Shown piece after piece: positions 46,962-55,872 of a stretch of DNA of 64,000 bases. The notes beneath the pieces are model-generated. The model ran no database searches. It saw nothing but the letters and a program-made list of their open reading frames with translations, and had not been told where the DNA came from. Where the stretch lies: positions 1-64,000 of the forward strand of contig CAKZLI010000026.1 in the NCBI GenBank assembly GCA_937125395.1, written 5' to 3'. A program made the position numbers and the translations under genes. Origin of the DNA: an uncultured Glaciecola sp. GTDB lineage: Bacteria; Pseudomonadota; Gammaproteobacteria; Enterobacterales; Alteromonadaceae. Positions within the stretch are counted from its first letter, which is position 1. Each line of letters opens with the position of its first letter.

Positions 46962-47582
46962 ATGATACCGCTCGGGCTAAAAGGGCATTGGCTAACTGCT
47001 GGCTTATTCTTTATTATTGCGGTTTGTTGGGGGCAAGCTGGGTATATTTATGCCAAGGCGCAGCTTGCACAATACTTGATATCCGATGCGTGGCAGCAAA
47101 GCATTGTCTCAGGTATGCCCGTTCGGCCTTGGGATTGGGCTGACACTTATCCAGTGGCTAAGCTGAGCATTAATCAAGCGCAACCACTGTATGTGTTGGC
47201 TGGAGCAAGTAACCGTAATTTAGCGTTCGGTCCAGTGTTGTTGAATGCCAATCTCGATGCTGTAGATGATGACAATACTACACATGCGAATAAGTCTCGG
47301 GCATTTAACATTGCAATTGCGGCACATCGAGATACGCACTTTGCGCTGTTACAAGATATCGAATATGGCGATGCCATCAGCCTTGATACAGGTAAAGGGT
47401 TATTGAATTTTGTGGTGGATGATTTGTTAATTGTGGATGCAAAATATTTATCAGTATTGGATGTGGATGATAAACAAGTCATCACGCTGATTACTTGCTA
47501 TCCATTTGATGCGCTCAGCTCAACGACTCCGCTAAGGTATGTAGTGCGGGGTCGTAAAATAGCCAGTAATTCAAATATTTAA
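46962..47582 (+). CDS. Class GN sortase
   Basis: Transpeptidase of 206 residues that cuts the sorting motif of the target protein. It has an N-terminal TM helix (about 10-30) and the catalytic set His122 (IAAHRDTHF), Cys179 (LITCYPF) and Arg192 (PLRYVVRG). The frame is open to 46923, but the ATG at 46962 begins 1 nt after the target's stop and matches family starts. Class GN sortases occur in Gram-negative bacteria with a single dedicated target, encoded just upstream as here. Confidence 0.93.
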   Translation: MIPLGLKGHWLTAGLFFIIAVCWGQAGYIYAKAQLAQYLISDAWQQSIVSGMPVRPWDWADTYPVAKLSINQAQPLYVLAGASNRNLAFGPVLLNANLDAVDDDNTTHANKSRAFNIAIAAHRDTHFALLQDIEYGDAISLDTGKGLLNFVVDDLLIVDAKYLSVLDVDDKQVITLITCYPFDALSSTTPLRYVVRGRKIASNSNI

Positions 47583-47661
47583 TCGGATTGGCGGCCCTTT
47601 TTTGTATGCCTATGTATGGCTATGATACCCTGTGGCTACAAATTTTGAATTGAATAGACAT

Positions 47662-47877
47662 ATGCACCAGATTAATCCAGCTAAACTTTTAAACAGTAAG
47701 TGGACAGCTGTCACCCCGCAAAATAAAGAAAAGCATTTTATCATTACCAAAATGAAGTTTACGGATGAGGGAGTGGTCGAGCTATGCCAAATTGAAGCTG
47801 TCATGTCCAAGCGACAGACAGATATTGATTGGCGTGATTTGAAAGATCCTGAACAGTGGCGTCAAGGCTGGAAATAA
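47662..47877 (+). CDS. TIGR02450 family Trp-rich protein
   Basis: Small conserved protein of 71 residues with the family pattern: NPAKLLNSKWTAVTPQNKEK near the start and DWRDLKDPEQWRQGWK at the end. A GTG at 47632 would add ten residues; the ATG at 47662 better matches homologues, although neither has a good ribosome site. Function unknown. It is followed by a strong terminator shared with mscL. Confidence 0.8.
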   Translation: MHQINPAKLLNSKWTAVTPQNKEKHFIITKMKFTDEGVVELCQIEAVMSKRQTDIDWRDLKDPEQWRQGWK

Positions 47878-47918
47878 AGAAGTAGAGAGGACCCGTTGTC
47901 GAACCAAGTTAAATAGAT

Positions 47919-47955
47919 AAAAAAGCCTTGTCGATGTACAAGGCTTTTTGTTTTT
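47919..47955. terminator. Bidirectional rho-independent terminator
   Basis: An 11-bp perfect stem, AAAAAGCCTTG (47920-47930) with CAAGGCTTTTT (47939-47949), has an 8-nt loop, with T tract on the plus strand and A tract (T on the minus strand) on the other side. It serves the Trp-rich protein gene and the convergent mscL gene. Confidence 0.9.
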
Positions 47956-47972
47956 GAGGGAAAATAGGCTAA

Positions 47973-48371
47973 CTATTTTTGTAAAAGATCGCGAATTTCA
48001 CCGAGTAACACTTCTTCTTTAGTTGGCTCTGGTGGCGCTTTAGGCGCTTCTTCTTCTTTTTTCTTCATGGAATTCATTGCTTTAATACCGACAAAGACTG
48101 CCATTGCGATAATCAAAAAATCAATTACGGTCTGAGCAAATTTACCCCATGAAATAACGACTGCAGGAGCACCATCGATTGACTCTTTAAGGACAAAGGC
48201 GAGATCGGTAAAATTCACGCCTCCCATAGCAAGTCCAATTGGTGGCATAATGATATCGGCGACGAGTGAGGCAATAATTTTACCAAAAGCGGCACCAATG
48301 ATGATACCGACAGCCATATCAACCACGTTCCCTTTCATCGCAAAATCTTTAAATTCTGATGCGAAGCTCAT
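47973..48371 (-). CDS. mscL: Large-conductance mechanosensitive channel MscL
   Basis: Channel protein of 132 residues that opens under membrane tension to release solutes in osmotic downshock. The N-terminal [20 protein letters not shown] is the conserved amphipathic helix and TM1 start ([16 protein letters not shown]). The periplasmic loop, TM2 ([18 protein letters not shown]) and the cytoplasmic acidic/lysine helix with [11 protein letters not shown] complete it. GGAAACAAAT ribosome region precedes the ATG. Standard length. Confidence 0.95.
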   Translation of the reverse strand: MSFASEFKDFAMKGNVVDMAVGIIIGAAFGKIIASLVADIIMPPIGLAMGGVNFTDLAFVLKESIDGAPAVVISWGKFAQTVIDFLIIAMAVFVGIKAMNSMKKKEEEAPKAPPEPTKEEVLLGEIRDLLQK

Positions 48372-48518
48372 ATTTGTTTCCTTATTATTTGTGTTTGCCT
48401 ACAAATGTGAACTAATGCACGTATCAGTCTACAAATGCGCTTAGGAATTCATTTCCTAAGTTTAAGCGTAGACTAATAAAGAAAAAAATTACAAGTTACG
48501 CTTTTGAGACTTCAGAGA

Positions 48519-48959
48519 TTAAATTTTTGCATTTAGTTGATGGAGATCATCAACTTGTATCAGTGCTTGTTCGTATGACTGTTGCATTGTGAATTCATTT
48601 GGAAAAGCAACACACTTTACAGATGCAGAATGTGCAGCGAGTAAACCGGAATTAGAATCTTTAATAGCAAGACAATCAGAGGCATCTAACTGTAATATAT
48701 CCAAACAATAATGGTAAACATCTCGGGATGTCGTTGATGCAAAAACAAGTTTTATATCATTTTGTTGTGCATAATCTCTGATCCATTTAACGCCAGGTCT
48801 AGCAGTGACGCTTCCAGATTCAAGTGCTTGATTGAATAAAGTTGTTATTAATTGATGGACCTGTCCTGCATCGACTCCAAGCGACGAAGTGTTAACGATG
48901 GTACCTATGCCACCAAATAAAATATATTGCGATATTATGTGAGAATGCAGGATCCGCAC
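48519..48959 (-). pseudogene. HAD-family hydrolase gene, probably internally deleted
   Basis: The 146-codon frame shows HAD features: an N-terminal segment YILFGGIGTIVNTSSL where FDxDGT would be expected, a later KLVFASTTSRDVYHY (motif II, Thr/Ser) and CLAIKDSNSGLLAAH (motif III/IV). The acidic motif I residues are missing (some HAD-like subfamilies do read FGSIGT). The cap region between motif I and GVDAGQVHQLI is absent, so the product is about 80-90 residues shorter than a normal CbbY-like HAD. It sits in a decayed stretch next to an integrase remnant. A functional small protein cannot be excluded. Confidence 0.5.
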
Positions 48960-48998
48960 TTCAGCAGCGCTTTACAACAACTGTAATGGTTCAACATA

Positions 48999-49058
48999 GA
49001 AGCAGGTACTATAAAAGAGGGCGATCGAGCCGATGTCGTGCTGATTGATCCTAACAAG
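48999..49058 (+). pseudogene. Possible remnant of an amidohydrolase C-terminus
   Basis: On the plus strand, codons read EAGTIKEGDRADVVLIDPNK, which fits the G-T-I-x-x-G-x-x-A-D-x-x-x-x-D pattern near the end of dihydroorotase and related amidohydrolases. A stop (48984-48986) lies directly upstream and no family sequence continues downstream. It may be a gene scrap trapped in the decayed island, or a chance match on the antisense of the neighbouring frame. Confidence 0.25.
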
Positions 49059-49090
49059 GCAGTGTTCTTACGAAGGCAATGTACCACTAC

Positions 49091-49449
49091 AATGGGTAAA
49101 TCACCTATAAATTTAATAAATGCGTTTACTGCTCTTGTTGTTGAAAGGGCGAATGATTTGGATTTGCCTGCCCCCTTTAAAGTTAAGTAACGATGCAAGC
49201 ATTTCGATAAAATATCTGTGTCACTTAATTTCTGTGTTCGAGTATTTAACTTACTATTAAAAATGGAGTTATCGTTTTAATACGCATAGAAAGCCAAGTT
49301 TTATCGAGTTCATGTGACATTGCCTTTGCCCTAAAAGAGGCATCGCTACGATTTGAGGTTCTAAGTGACACTATTAAGCGTTTAGTGGTGTAGTATTGAG
49401 CTAAGTCAGAAGGTATGTATCTATTAAAATAGTAAACGTTACCTTTCAA
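49091..49449 (-). pseudogene. Tyrosine integrase remnant (frameshifted, catalytic domain lost)
   Basis: The minus strand encodes an integrase N-terminus at 49449-49246 (YYFNRYIPSDLAQYYTTKRL, then IVSLRTSNRSDASFRAKAMS) ending at a stop. A different frame then continues from about 49252 with TQKLSDTDILSKCLHRYLTL and KGAGKSKSFALSTTRAVNAF, up to FIGDLPI near 49091. These are the DUF6538-like N-terminal and core-binding (SAM-like) parts of one phage or island integrase, split by a frameshift. The catalytic Arg-His-Arg-Tyr domain is absent. The start lies 33 bp from the 3' end of a tRNA-Arg gene, the classical position of an integrase at its attachment site. Confidence 0.7.
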
Positions 49450-49482
49450 ATATGTATGTTTAGGGTGTATTTTTTGAGTAGA

Positions 49483-49559
49483 TGGCGCACCCGGCGCGAT
49501 TCGAACGCGCGACCTTTGGCTTCGGAGGCCAACACTCTATCCAGCTGAGCTACGGGTGC
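49483..49559 (-). tRNA. tRNA-Arg (anticodon CCG)
   Basis: On the minus strand the sequence folds as a 77-nt cloverleaf with a 7-bp acceptor stem (GCACCCG with CGGGTGC), discriminator G and encoded CCA. The anticodon stem is TTGGC/GCCAA with loop CTCCGAA, giving anticodon CCG (Arg, CGG codons). The T arm contains GTTCGAATC. It flanks the integrase remnant. Confidence 0.96.
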
Positions 49560-49652
49560 AATTTGATATGCAATACTTCAGATAAAAGGTATCTCAAGGG
49601 CGTGCATAGTAGCAAAAATAAATAGGCATTTACAGCACCTTGTTGTGCTTAA

Positions 49653-50138
49653 TTAGCAACCCGTATCATAGACAGTTAGATTTGGTTGGCGTTTACGAAC
49701 TTTGGGTTGCTGATAAACTAAATGACATTGTGAGGCGGGTTGAGCAATGTTAAATTCAGCAACCCCTCTGAGGCTAAGCGCAAAAGATTGCTCGGTGATT
49801 GATTGTAATTGCCATTTGGAAATATCAATCTCTACCCACATAGCCAAATCATTTATATTTCTAATATTACCTGTCGGGTAACCATAGCGTATAGGCAGGG
49901 GTGTTTTACGATGGTTCGGGAGTAACACTTGGGTGTTATATTTATGCGCGATACGTCGTTGAATACTGTATTCATGCACCTTTAAATACCCTTTGCGAAG
50001 ATCCAATGTTAATTGTTGTAATTGTTTTTTTGCATAGCTTCCAGGTGAAAAAACAGCGCTAAAAATTAAACTATTCAATGCCACGACAATCGCAATCAAT
50101 ATACTCAGTATAGTGATAAACATCCATTTGCGAGGCAT
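49653..50138 (-). CDS. Membrane-anchored protein with pilin-like C-terminus
   Basis: Unrecognised protein of 161 residues. One N-terminal hydrophobic helix (about residues 7-30) is followed by a basic helical segment and a beta-rich domain. The C-terminus has a Cys pair 23 residues apart (QCHLVYQQP ... VYDTGC). RYGYPTGN and this terminal disulfide-like loop resemble MSHA-type pilins, but no prepilin cleavage motif (Gly-Phe-x-x-x-x-Glu) is seen. It is probably anchored in the inner membrane with a periplasmic domain. No operon partner: tRNA-Arg on one side, a GntR gene on the other. Function unknown. Confidence 0.6.
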   Translation of the reverse strand: MPRKWMFITILSILIAIVVALNSLIFSAVFSPGSYAKKQLQQLTLDLRKGYLKVHEYSIQRRIAHKYNTQVLLPNHRKTPLPIRYGYPTGNIRNINDLAMWVEIDISKWQLQSITEQSFALSLRGVAEFNIAQPASQCHLVYQQPKVRKRQPNLTVYDTGC

Positions 50139-50321
50139 GATAAATCCAGTTTAAATTTTAAAGTGGTAATATTATATATCGTAATGTTGGTTAATTTTAA
50201 GTCACAAATCGGACTTTTTATTGCTCATTTCCGCCTCATCAGTACTGAAGTCTATAAATTTCAATTTACTCGCTGAGTTTTATTCATCATACTTAACAAT
50301 TATATGATAAATCATAATTAA

Positions 50322-51020
50322 ATGAGTGTTTTCATGTCCCAAAATTTAACACAACAGTTGACTCATACCCTCGGGGAGGCCATCGTTAAAGGTGAATACC
50401 CAATTGGTAAAGGCATGCCTTCTGAAGCTGTACTGTGTGTGCAATATGAGATTAGCAGAAGTGCTACGCGTGAAGCGGTCAAAATGTTATCAGCAAAGGG
50501 GTTAATATCATCAAGACCTAAGCAGGGGATCACCGTCAACCCTGAGTCACAGTGGAACTTGTTTGACACGGATGTATTGGGTTGGATTTTAAAAAGCAAA
50601 CCATCCTTACATTTATTAAAAGAGTTTACTCAAGTGCGCTTTGGTATTGAGCCGTTGGCCGCAAAATTAGCCGCACAAAATGCCACTCCTGAACAAATCA
50701 ATCATATTGAAGATGCATTACATCGTATTGCACAATCACAAGCCGGTTTGGAAGATGAACTGGATGCACATATTAATTTTTTGAATATGATTTTAGTGGC
50801 CAGTGGTAATCGATTTTTTATTCAATTGACACAGTTTGTCAATGCCGCCCTGCGCGTGAGCATCCGCTATACCAATAACGTTAAAGGCGTCTCTAATACG
50901 GATGTGACTTTTCACCTTAAAGTATTTGAAGCTATCAAACAAGGCGATGCAAACACTGCTCAAACTTTGGTATCTGACGTGTTGATTGATGCATTAGCCC
51001 TGATTGAATCTCGCTTATAA
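50322..51020 (+). CDS. FadR-subfamily GntR transcriptional regulator
   Basis: Regulator of 232 residues. The wHTH is seen in PIGKGMPSEAVLCVQYEISR and SATREAVKMLSAKGLISSRP. A linker with LFDTDVLGWILKSKPS, typical of the FadR-type group that includes galactonate and uronate regulators, leads into the FCD domain (VRFGIEPLAAKLAA). The ATG at 50322 or 50334 may be the start; neither has a clear ribosome site. It is convergent with hemY (1-bp gap). No catabolic gene is adjacent, so its targets are elsewhere. Confidence 0.85.
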   Translation: MSVFMSQNLTQQLTHTLGEAIVKGEYPIGKGMPSEAVLCVQYEISRSATREAVKMLSAKGLISSRPKQGITVNPESQWNLFDTDVLGWILKSKPSLHLLKEFTQVRFGIEPLAAKLAAQNATPEQINHIEDALHRIAQSQAGLEDELDAHINFLNMILVASGNRFFIQLTQFVNAALRVSIRYTNNVKGVSNTDVTFHLKVFEAIKQGDANTAQTLVSDVLIDALALIESRL

Positions 51021-51021
51021 C

Positions 51022-52185
51022 TTACTTTGCACTCACGCCTTGTTTATACAATGCTAATGCTTCATCCGGTTGTTGTTGCTGTGCTTTGATCTCGGCTAGT
51101 AACAAAATGTCATCTTGTTGTTGGCGATGCTCTAATGCCTGATTAACCGCTTTTTCGGCAAGAATGTGATCGCCTGAATGAAATGCCAAATGCGCCAGCA
51201 CAGAGTATAATTCGCCGTTTTCACTGTCTTTTTTGATCCACTTTTCTAGTAATTTAATACTCGCAGTAGGTTGAGGTAATTGCAGTGACTTAAACAAAGT
51301 TAACAATGCCGGTTGTGGACCTGACTTCTGGGTGCTGACCAAGGCTTTTTCAGCTTCTTGATGCATCCCTTGGGCGATCAACTGTGCAATGTATGCTTGT
51401 TGGTGAGTTAGATCTTTTTTCTGTCCGCGGGGTAATTTTTGCCATTCTTGTATTAGCTCGTTAGCCCCTTCTTTATTTGCAATCTCTGCAAAATCTCCTT
51501 GAGATGCCATGCCAGACCAATGTGCGTAGCGATCACCTAGTGGTTTTTTCCAACCACTGTCGAGTTTTTCACGGAGTGTATGCCATTGATCTGTCGCCGC
51601 TAATGCACCTGCCCAGACTTCAATTACATTCGGTTTTTGTTGCTGTGCATGCGTTAAACTTTCGATGATGGTTAGCGCTTCAGCGCCATGCTGTTGGCCA
51701 ATTTCAAAACGAGCCATGTTAAGCTTTGCAGCAAGTTCACTGCCAGGGACTGCTGCAGCTTGCTGCCAATACCCTAAAGCTTGTTCGGTATTACCTTGTT
51801 TAGCCTCTACATCAGCTAACGCTAATAAATTTAGCCCATCAAAGTTAGCGTTTGCGATTTTGCCTAATGACTTGCGAGCAGCACCTAAGTCTCCCTCTGC
51901 AAGTGCTTGCATACCGCTGGTAAAGAAACGCTGACGACGACGCTCACCCCAGCCTCCTAACCAATGTCTTGAACCGGTTATAGCGCCAACCACACGCTTA
52001 ATAATCCATTCGATGATCAAAAATCCAATCACCGCAAAAAACACCATAACACCCAAACTCACCACACTCATCTCTATGGTGGTATGTTTTAGGGCGATTA
52101 ACACGTAGCCTTTTTCGCCAACTAAACTAGGTCCTGCAAATAACCCAATGACCAAAAAAACTAACAACAGTATTATTCTGATCAT
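51022..52185 (-). CDS. hemY: HemY, membrane TPR protein of the heme operon
   Basis: Inner-membrane protein of 387 residues. Two N-terminal helices (about 3-20 and 40-60) with LFAGPSLVGEKGYVLIALKH and the TPR-rich remainder (AEGDLGAARKSLGKIA, AEKAVNQAL) are typical of HemY of gammaproteobacteria. It is thought to help couple heme biosynthesis enzymes; precise role unknown. It is the last gene of the cyaY-to-hemY unit, starting 2 bp after hemX. Confidence 0.9.
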   Translation of the reverse strand: MIRIILLLVFLVIGLFAGPSLVGEKGYVLIALKHTTIEMSVVSLGVMVFFAVIGFLIIEWIIKRVVGAITGSRHWLGGWGERRRQRFFTSGMQALAEGDLGAARKSLGKIANANFDGLNLLALADVEAKQGNTEQALGYWQQAAAVPGSELAAKLNMARFEIGQQHGAEALTIIESLTHAQQQKPNVIEVWAGALAATDQWHTLREKLDSGWKKPLGDRYAHWSGMASQGDFAEIANKEGANELIQEWQKLPRGQKKDLTHQQAYIAQLIAQGMHQEAEKALVSTQKSGPQPALLTLFKSLQLPQPTASIKLLEKWIKKDSENGELYSVLAHLAFHSGDHILAEKAVNQALEHRQQQDDILLLAEIKAQQQQPDEALALYKQGVSAK

Positions 52186-52187
52186 GA

Positions 52188-53411
52188 TTAGCGACCTCCA
52201 GCGAAGAGAGTTTGGATACGCTGTTCAATAATTTCACTTAATGGTTGTTGTGCATCTAATTGTGCTGGAAGCACTTGATCTGTATCTACCGCTAATAAGT
52301 CTCGTAACGAAACAATATAGGCTTCAACCCCTGTATTATCCAGTTGATAATGGGCATTAACGATATCGATGCTTTGCGCAATTGCTTGTTGATATAAGCT
52401 GCTTTGATGTTGCATGATAGCTTGTTGGGCATTGAGTAGTGCAAATTTTAATTGCTCACGTGCAAGCCATTGTTGCTTACCAGACATAAATGGCATTACT
52501 GCGGCGGTGCGTTTTTCGACAGTGACAAAGTCAGTGACGATGGCATCCCAGCTTGCTTTAAGATTTGCTTGCCAATCGTTGATATCATCGCTGACAGCTG
52601 CTTTGGTTTGCGGAGCGTCGATTTCTGGAAGCTTCATGGTATCAAGCGGTAAGGCAGCGACCTGTGCGATTAATGCTGAAATAGACAGTGCGATCGATTC
52701 GGTTTCGACAAGATTAATTTGTTGCAGTGTTTGAATATCTTGAGCCAACAACGCTCTCACCGGCAGTAATGAGGCATCAGAGAGATCACTGATACGCAGG
52801 TCTGCGGATTTAAGTAACATGATGGCACTTTTAACATCCTCTTCTAACCAAAGTTTTTTGCCCGCTAGTTTGACTAAATAATCGGCTTCCGCTAACAACC
52901 AGTCAGATGGGCGTCGACCAGTTACATCTGCGATACGCCCTGCTAATCCTTCGGTTTTTAGTGTGTTGAGCTGTTGTTGTTGCTCAACGTCATTGAGTGA
53001 CAGTATTTGTTTGGCGTTACTTTCAGAGAGTGCTAACAACAAAGTTTGCTGATCATTGGTTAATGTCGCATTTGCTTGCAGCTGATCTGATACCGAATTG
53101 AGCTGGGTCGACACTTGACTTAACGATGTCTCTAAAGCACTGATTGCGGGGTTAGGCGTTGTCGAGGCTTGCTGCTGTTGCAGCCAATACCAATAACCGG
53201 CAGCGATCACGGCACAGATAAACAAAAAGTTAATGATGGTAAAAAACCATAGCCCTTTATGCTTGTGATCATTCACTGTGTGGCTCGCACCCGCTGAATC
53301 TTGAACATTGTTTGAAGACGGCCCTTCAGTGGTGGTTGCCTCTTCTGAGGATGTCTCAACCACTGTTGCTTCAATGATATCGTCTGCTTTATCCGTCGCA
53401 TCTGCTGCCAT
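52188..53411 (-). CDS. hemX: HemX, membrane protein of the heme operon
   Basis: Protein of 407 residues often named 'uroporphyrinogen-III C-methyltransferase' though not shown to be one. It has an acidic, Thr/Ser-rich cytosolic N-terminus, one TM helix (FFTIINFLFICAVIAAGYWYW) and a long coiled-coil periplasmic part with WLLAEADYLVKLAGKKLWLE, the conserved HemX segment. Located between hemD and hemY, 2-3 bp from each, so part of the same transcript. Confidence 0.9.
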   Translation of the reverse strand: MAADATDKADDIIEATVVETSSEEATTTEGPSSNNVQDSAGASHTVNDHKHKGLWFFTIINFLFICAVIAAGYWYWLQQQQASTTPNPAISALETSLSQVSTQLNSVSDQLQANATLTNDQQTLLLALSESNAKQILSLNDVEQQQQLNTLKTEGLAGRIADVTGRRPSDWLLAEADYLVKLAGKKLWLEEDVKSAIMLLKSADLRISDLSDASLLPVRALLAQDIQTLQQINLVETESIALSISALIAQVAALPLDTMKLPEIDAPQTKAAVSDDINDWQANLKASWDAIVTDFVTVEKRTAAVMPFMSGKQQWLAREQLKFALLNAQQAIMQHQSSLYQQAIAQSIDIVNAHYQLDNTGVEAYIVSLRDLLAVDTDQVLPAQLDAQQPLSEIIEQRIQTLFAGGR

Positions 53412-53414
53412 GCT

Positions 53415-54158
53415 TTACTCCATTAAGTGTTGTACGCTGTGTATCAGCGCTGCGTCATCCGCACCTTGTGCAATTGTAATATTGTGGATACCTAACGTGC
53501 TTGCATAATCTGCAATACGTTGGCTTGCCATTATCCATTTTAGACTAGATAACCAAAAATGTGGATAAACATCAAAGGCTAATTGTAATTGTTCGTGACT
53601 GGTTACTATCATTCCTGTTATATCGGCCAATTCCCAAGGTTGTGAAGCGATCGGGGACGATAATTGCGTGCGTGAATACACACAGCACTCTTGGACATCG
53701 GCTCCGCGCGAACCAAGTTGCTGAGCGAGCGCATTACGGCCACCATGACCTTTAACAATAATGACTGACTTACCGCTTACCGATTGCATCGAAGGCAATT
53801 GCAATAGGCCTTCACTGGTTTGCTGGTCAACCTGGGGCATCATCAATTGATGGTTATTACACCAGAAAGGATACTGTTGTGTCCATTGGGCTAAGGTCTG
53901 AAAGGTGGTTTTACCAACGCCATAAATATACGTACTACTAGGTAAATCGGGGATAAATGGCAAAGACAGCTGTGCCGCAATTTTACTGGTGAAAATAATC
54001 CGATCACACTGTTCAAAACCCATTTGTTGGACTAGCTCACCAACATTATCGCTCGGCAGAATACTTTGTAATGCGAGTCCTACTGCATCGATATTGGCTT
54101 GAGCAAACGCAGCCTGGCTAAGATGGATTTTATGTTCAGGACGCAATACTATCCACAT
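53415..54158 (-). CDS. hemD: Uroporphyrinogen-III synthase
   Basis: Enzyme of about 247 residues that closes and inverts ring D of hydroxymethylbilane. It is poorly conserved as usual. FTSKIAAQLSLPFIP, YGVGKTTFQTLAQW and VIIVKGHGGRNALAQQLGSR are the recognisable family segments. A frame-internal ATG at 54176 would add six residues, but an AAGGAA ribosome site 9 nt before the ATG at 54158 supports the shorter form. It lies directly downstream of hemC. Confidence 0.88.
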   Translation of the reverse strand: MWIVLRPEHKIHLSQAAFAQANIDAVGLALQSILPSDNVGELVQQMGFEQCDRIIFTSKIAAQLSLPFIPDLPSSTYIYGVGKTTFQTLAQWTQQYPFWCNNHQLMMPQVDQQTSEGLLQLPSMQSVSGKSVIIVKGHGGRNALAQQLGSRGADVQECCVYSRTQLSSPIASQPWELADITGMIVTSHEQLQLAFDVYPHFWLSSLKWIMASQRIADYASTLGIHNITIAQGADDAALIHSVQHLME

Positions 54159-54199
54159 CTGCGTTGTTCCTTCCATTTCCTAGCCATTGTGCTTGTCCT

Positions 54200-55201
54200 T
54201 TATTCTGCGATAGTGACTGCTGCCAAAATTTCACCGGCACCTTGAGCTAATAATGCATCAGCAATTTGTTCGCCTAATGCGTTGGCTAATTGGATATGCG
54301 TCGTCAAGTTTGCAGCGATATCTTGGTTTGATGTGACAGGTAATATGACGCTAGCCTGTGCTTCTAATAATTGCTTGCCATCAACCGATGCAACTAATCC
54401 CTTCAGGGTTAATTCACGTTTATCTGCAGATGTTGTTGTCAGTGTTGCATAACTGCCAATAGGTACCTGACAGCCGCCTTGTAAAGTCGCATTCATACTA
54501 CGCTCTGCGAGCACTCTAATGCTGGTTTCAGGGCATGCGAGGCATTGTAATAACGCGATTAGTTCAGGGTTATCGTTACGGCATTCGATGCCAACAGCAC
54601 CTTGACCAACGGCTGGTAGGCTAATCTCTGGTGAGATCTCAGCACGAATACGATCGGCCATGTCTAAGCGAATTAGGCCGGCACATGCCAGAATAATCGC
54701 ATCATATTCACCGGCGTCTAATTTAGCTAATCGAGTGTTAACGTTGCCGCGCAGATCCTTGATCACCAAATCAGGTCGACGTGATCTGATTAATGCTTGG
54801 CGGCGCAGTGAGCTAGTACCCACTACCGAAGCAATTGGTAGCTCATCTACGGAAGCATATTGGTTAGAAACAAACGCGTCAAATGGGTTTTCGCGAGGGC
54901 ATATCACGTGTAAACCAAATCCCTCTGGAAATTCCACAGGCACATCTTTCATTGAATGCACTGCTATATCAGCTAAACCATCTTGCATAGCGACTTCGAG
55001 TTCTTTGATAAATAACCCTTTGCCACCGACTTTAGCGAGTGGGGTATCCAATATGCGATCGCCTTTGGTACTCATGGGCACCAAATTCACGATTAAGTCA
55101 GGATAATGCACAAGCAATTGTGCTTTAACATACTCAGCTTGCCACAAGGCTAATTGGCTTTTGCGTGTAGCGATATTGACGTGGGTAATAGATGTGTTCA
55201 T
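54200..55201 (-). CDS. hemC: Porphobilinogen deaminase (hydroxymethylbilane synthase)
   Basis: Enzyme of 333 residues that assembles four porphobilinogens into hydroxymethylbilane. [20 protein letters not shown] and [17 protein letters not shown] are conserved. The dipyrromethane cofactor Cys lies in [13 protein letters not shown]. The frame is open to 55225, but the ATG at 55201 overlaps the esterase stop by 4 nt (ATGA) and matches family starts. About 20 residues longer than E. coli HemC at the C-terminal end. Confidence 0.95.
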   Translation of the reverse strand: MNTSITHVNIATRKSQLALWQAEYVKAQLLVHYPDLIVNLVPMSTKGDRILDTPLAKVGGKGLFIKELEVAMQDGLADIAVHSMKDVPVEFPEGFGLHVICPRENPFDAFVSNQYASVDELPIASVVGTSSLRRQALIRSRRPDLVIKDLRGNVNTRLAKLDAGEYDAIILACAGLIRLDMADRIRAEISPEISLPAVGQGAVGIECRNDNPELIALLQCLACPETSIRVLAERSMNATLQGGCQVPIGSYATLTTTSADKRELTLKGLVASVDGKQLLEAQASVILPVTSNQDIAANLTTHIQLANALGEQIADALLAQGAGEILAAVTIAE

Positions 55202-55869
55202 GGGGCTAATACTTTTTGTAACCATTGACTAATATGTGCCACTTCTTCTGGACACACGTTGTGTTGCATTGGGTATTCGCGCCACTGTGCGTTATAGCCA
55301 AGCTCGTTCACTCGTGCATAAGCGGCCTTACCCATAGTCACCGGCACTACGTCATCTTGGCTGCCGTGGGCAACAAATAAAGGCACGATACGCGACATTT
55401 GAGTATGCTGTTCTGCTAATGTCTCAGGCTCTGCCATATAGGTAGAAAGACACATGATCCCAGCTAATGCTTCAGGGTATCGCAAGCCAAGGTGATAAGC
55501 GATGACGCCACCTTGTGAAAAACCCGCTAAGACGATATTTCTAGTGGCAATACCAGCAGCATTTTCGGCTTCGATTAATGCTTTAATCTGGGCACTTGAC
55601 TCAAGTACACCGGGCATATCGGCGCGTGAATTAAAATCCATACTCTTAATGTCATACCATGCAGGCATCTGCATCCCATTATTCACGGTGACGGCACGTA
55701 AAGGAGCATGTGGAAAAATAAACTTAATGCCTAAGGCATCTGGTATATTTAGCGCCGGTACAATGGGAGCAAAACCGTTACCTGAATCGCCTAACCCATG
55801 TAGCCATATTACCGTTGCTCGGTGGGTGGTTTTGGCGTCCACGACCACACTAGGGATTAATTCACTCAT
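55198..55869 (-). CDS. Carboxylesterase/phospholipase of the alpha/beta hydrolase family
   Basis: Serine hydrolase of 223 residues (Abhydrolase_2). The oxyanion region is [15 protein letters not shown], the nucleophile Ser lies in [11 protein letters not shown], the acid Asp in HGSQDDVVP and the His in [11 protein letters not shown]. Family members hydrolyse short acyl or lysophospholipid esters. It is coupled with hemC by an ATGA overlap and lies 3 bp after cyaY; its role in that operon is unclear. Confidence 0.92.
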   Translation of the reverse strand: MSELIPSVVVDAKTTHRATVIWLHGLGDSGNGFAPIVPALNIPDALGIKFIFPHAPLRAVTVNNGMQMPAWYDIKSMDFNSRADMPGVLESSAQIKALIEAENAAGIATRNIVLAGFSQGGVIAYHLGLRYPEALAGIMCLSTYMAEPETLAEQHTQMSRIVPLFVAHGSQDDVVPVTMGKAAYARVNELGYNAQWREYPMQHNVCPEEVAHISQWLQKVLAP

Positions 55870-55872
55870 TGC

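Noticed and set aside
48935..49198. 87-codon minus-strand frame taken as a gene of its own
   Set aside because: It begins with TTG inside the second frame of the broken integrase and runs on into unrelated sequence; better read as part of the pseudogene.
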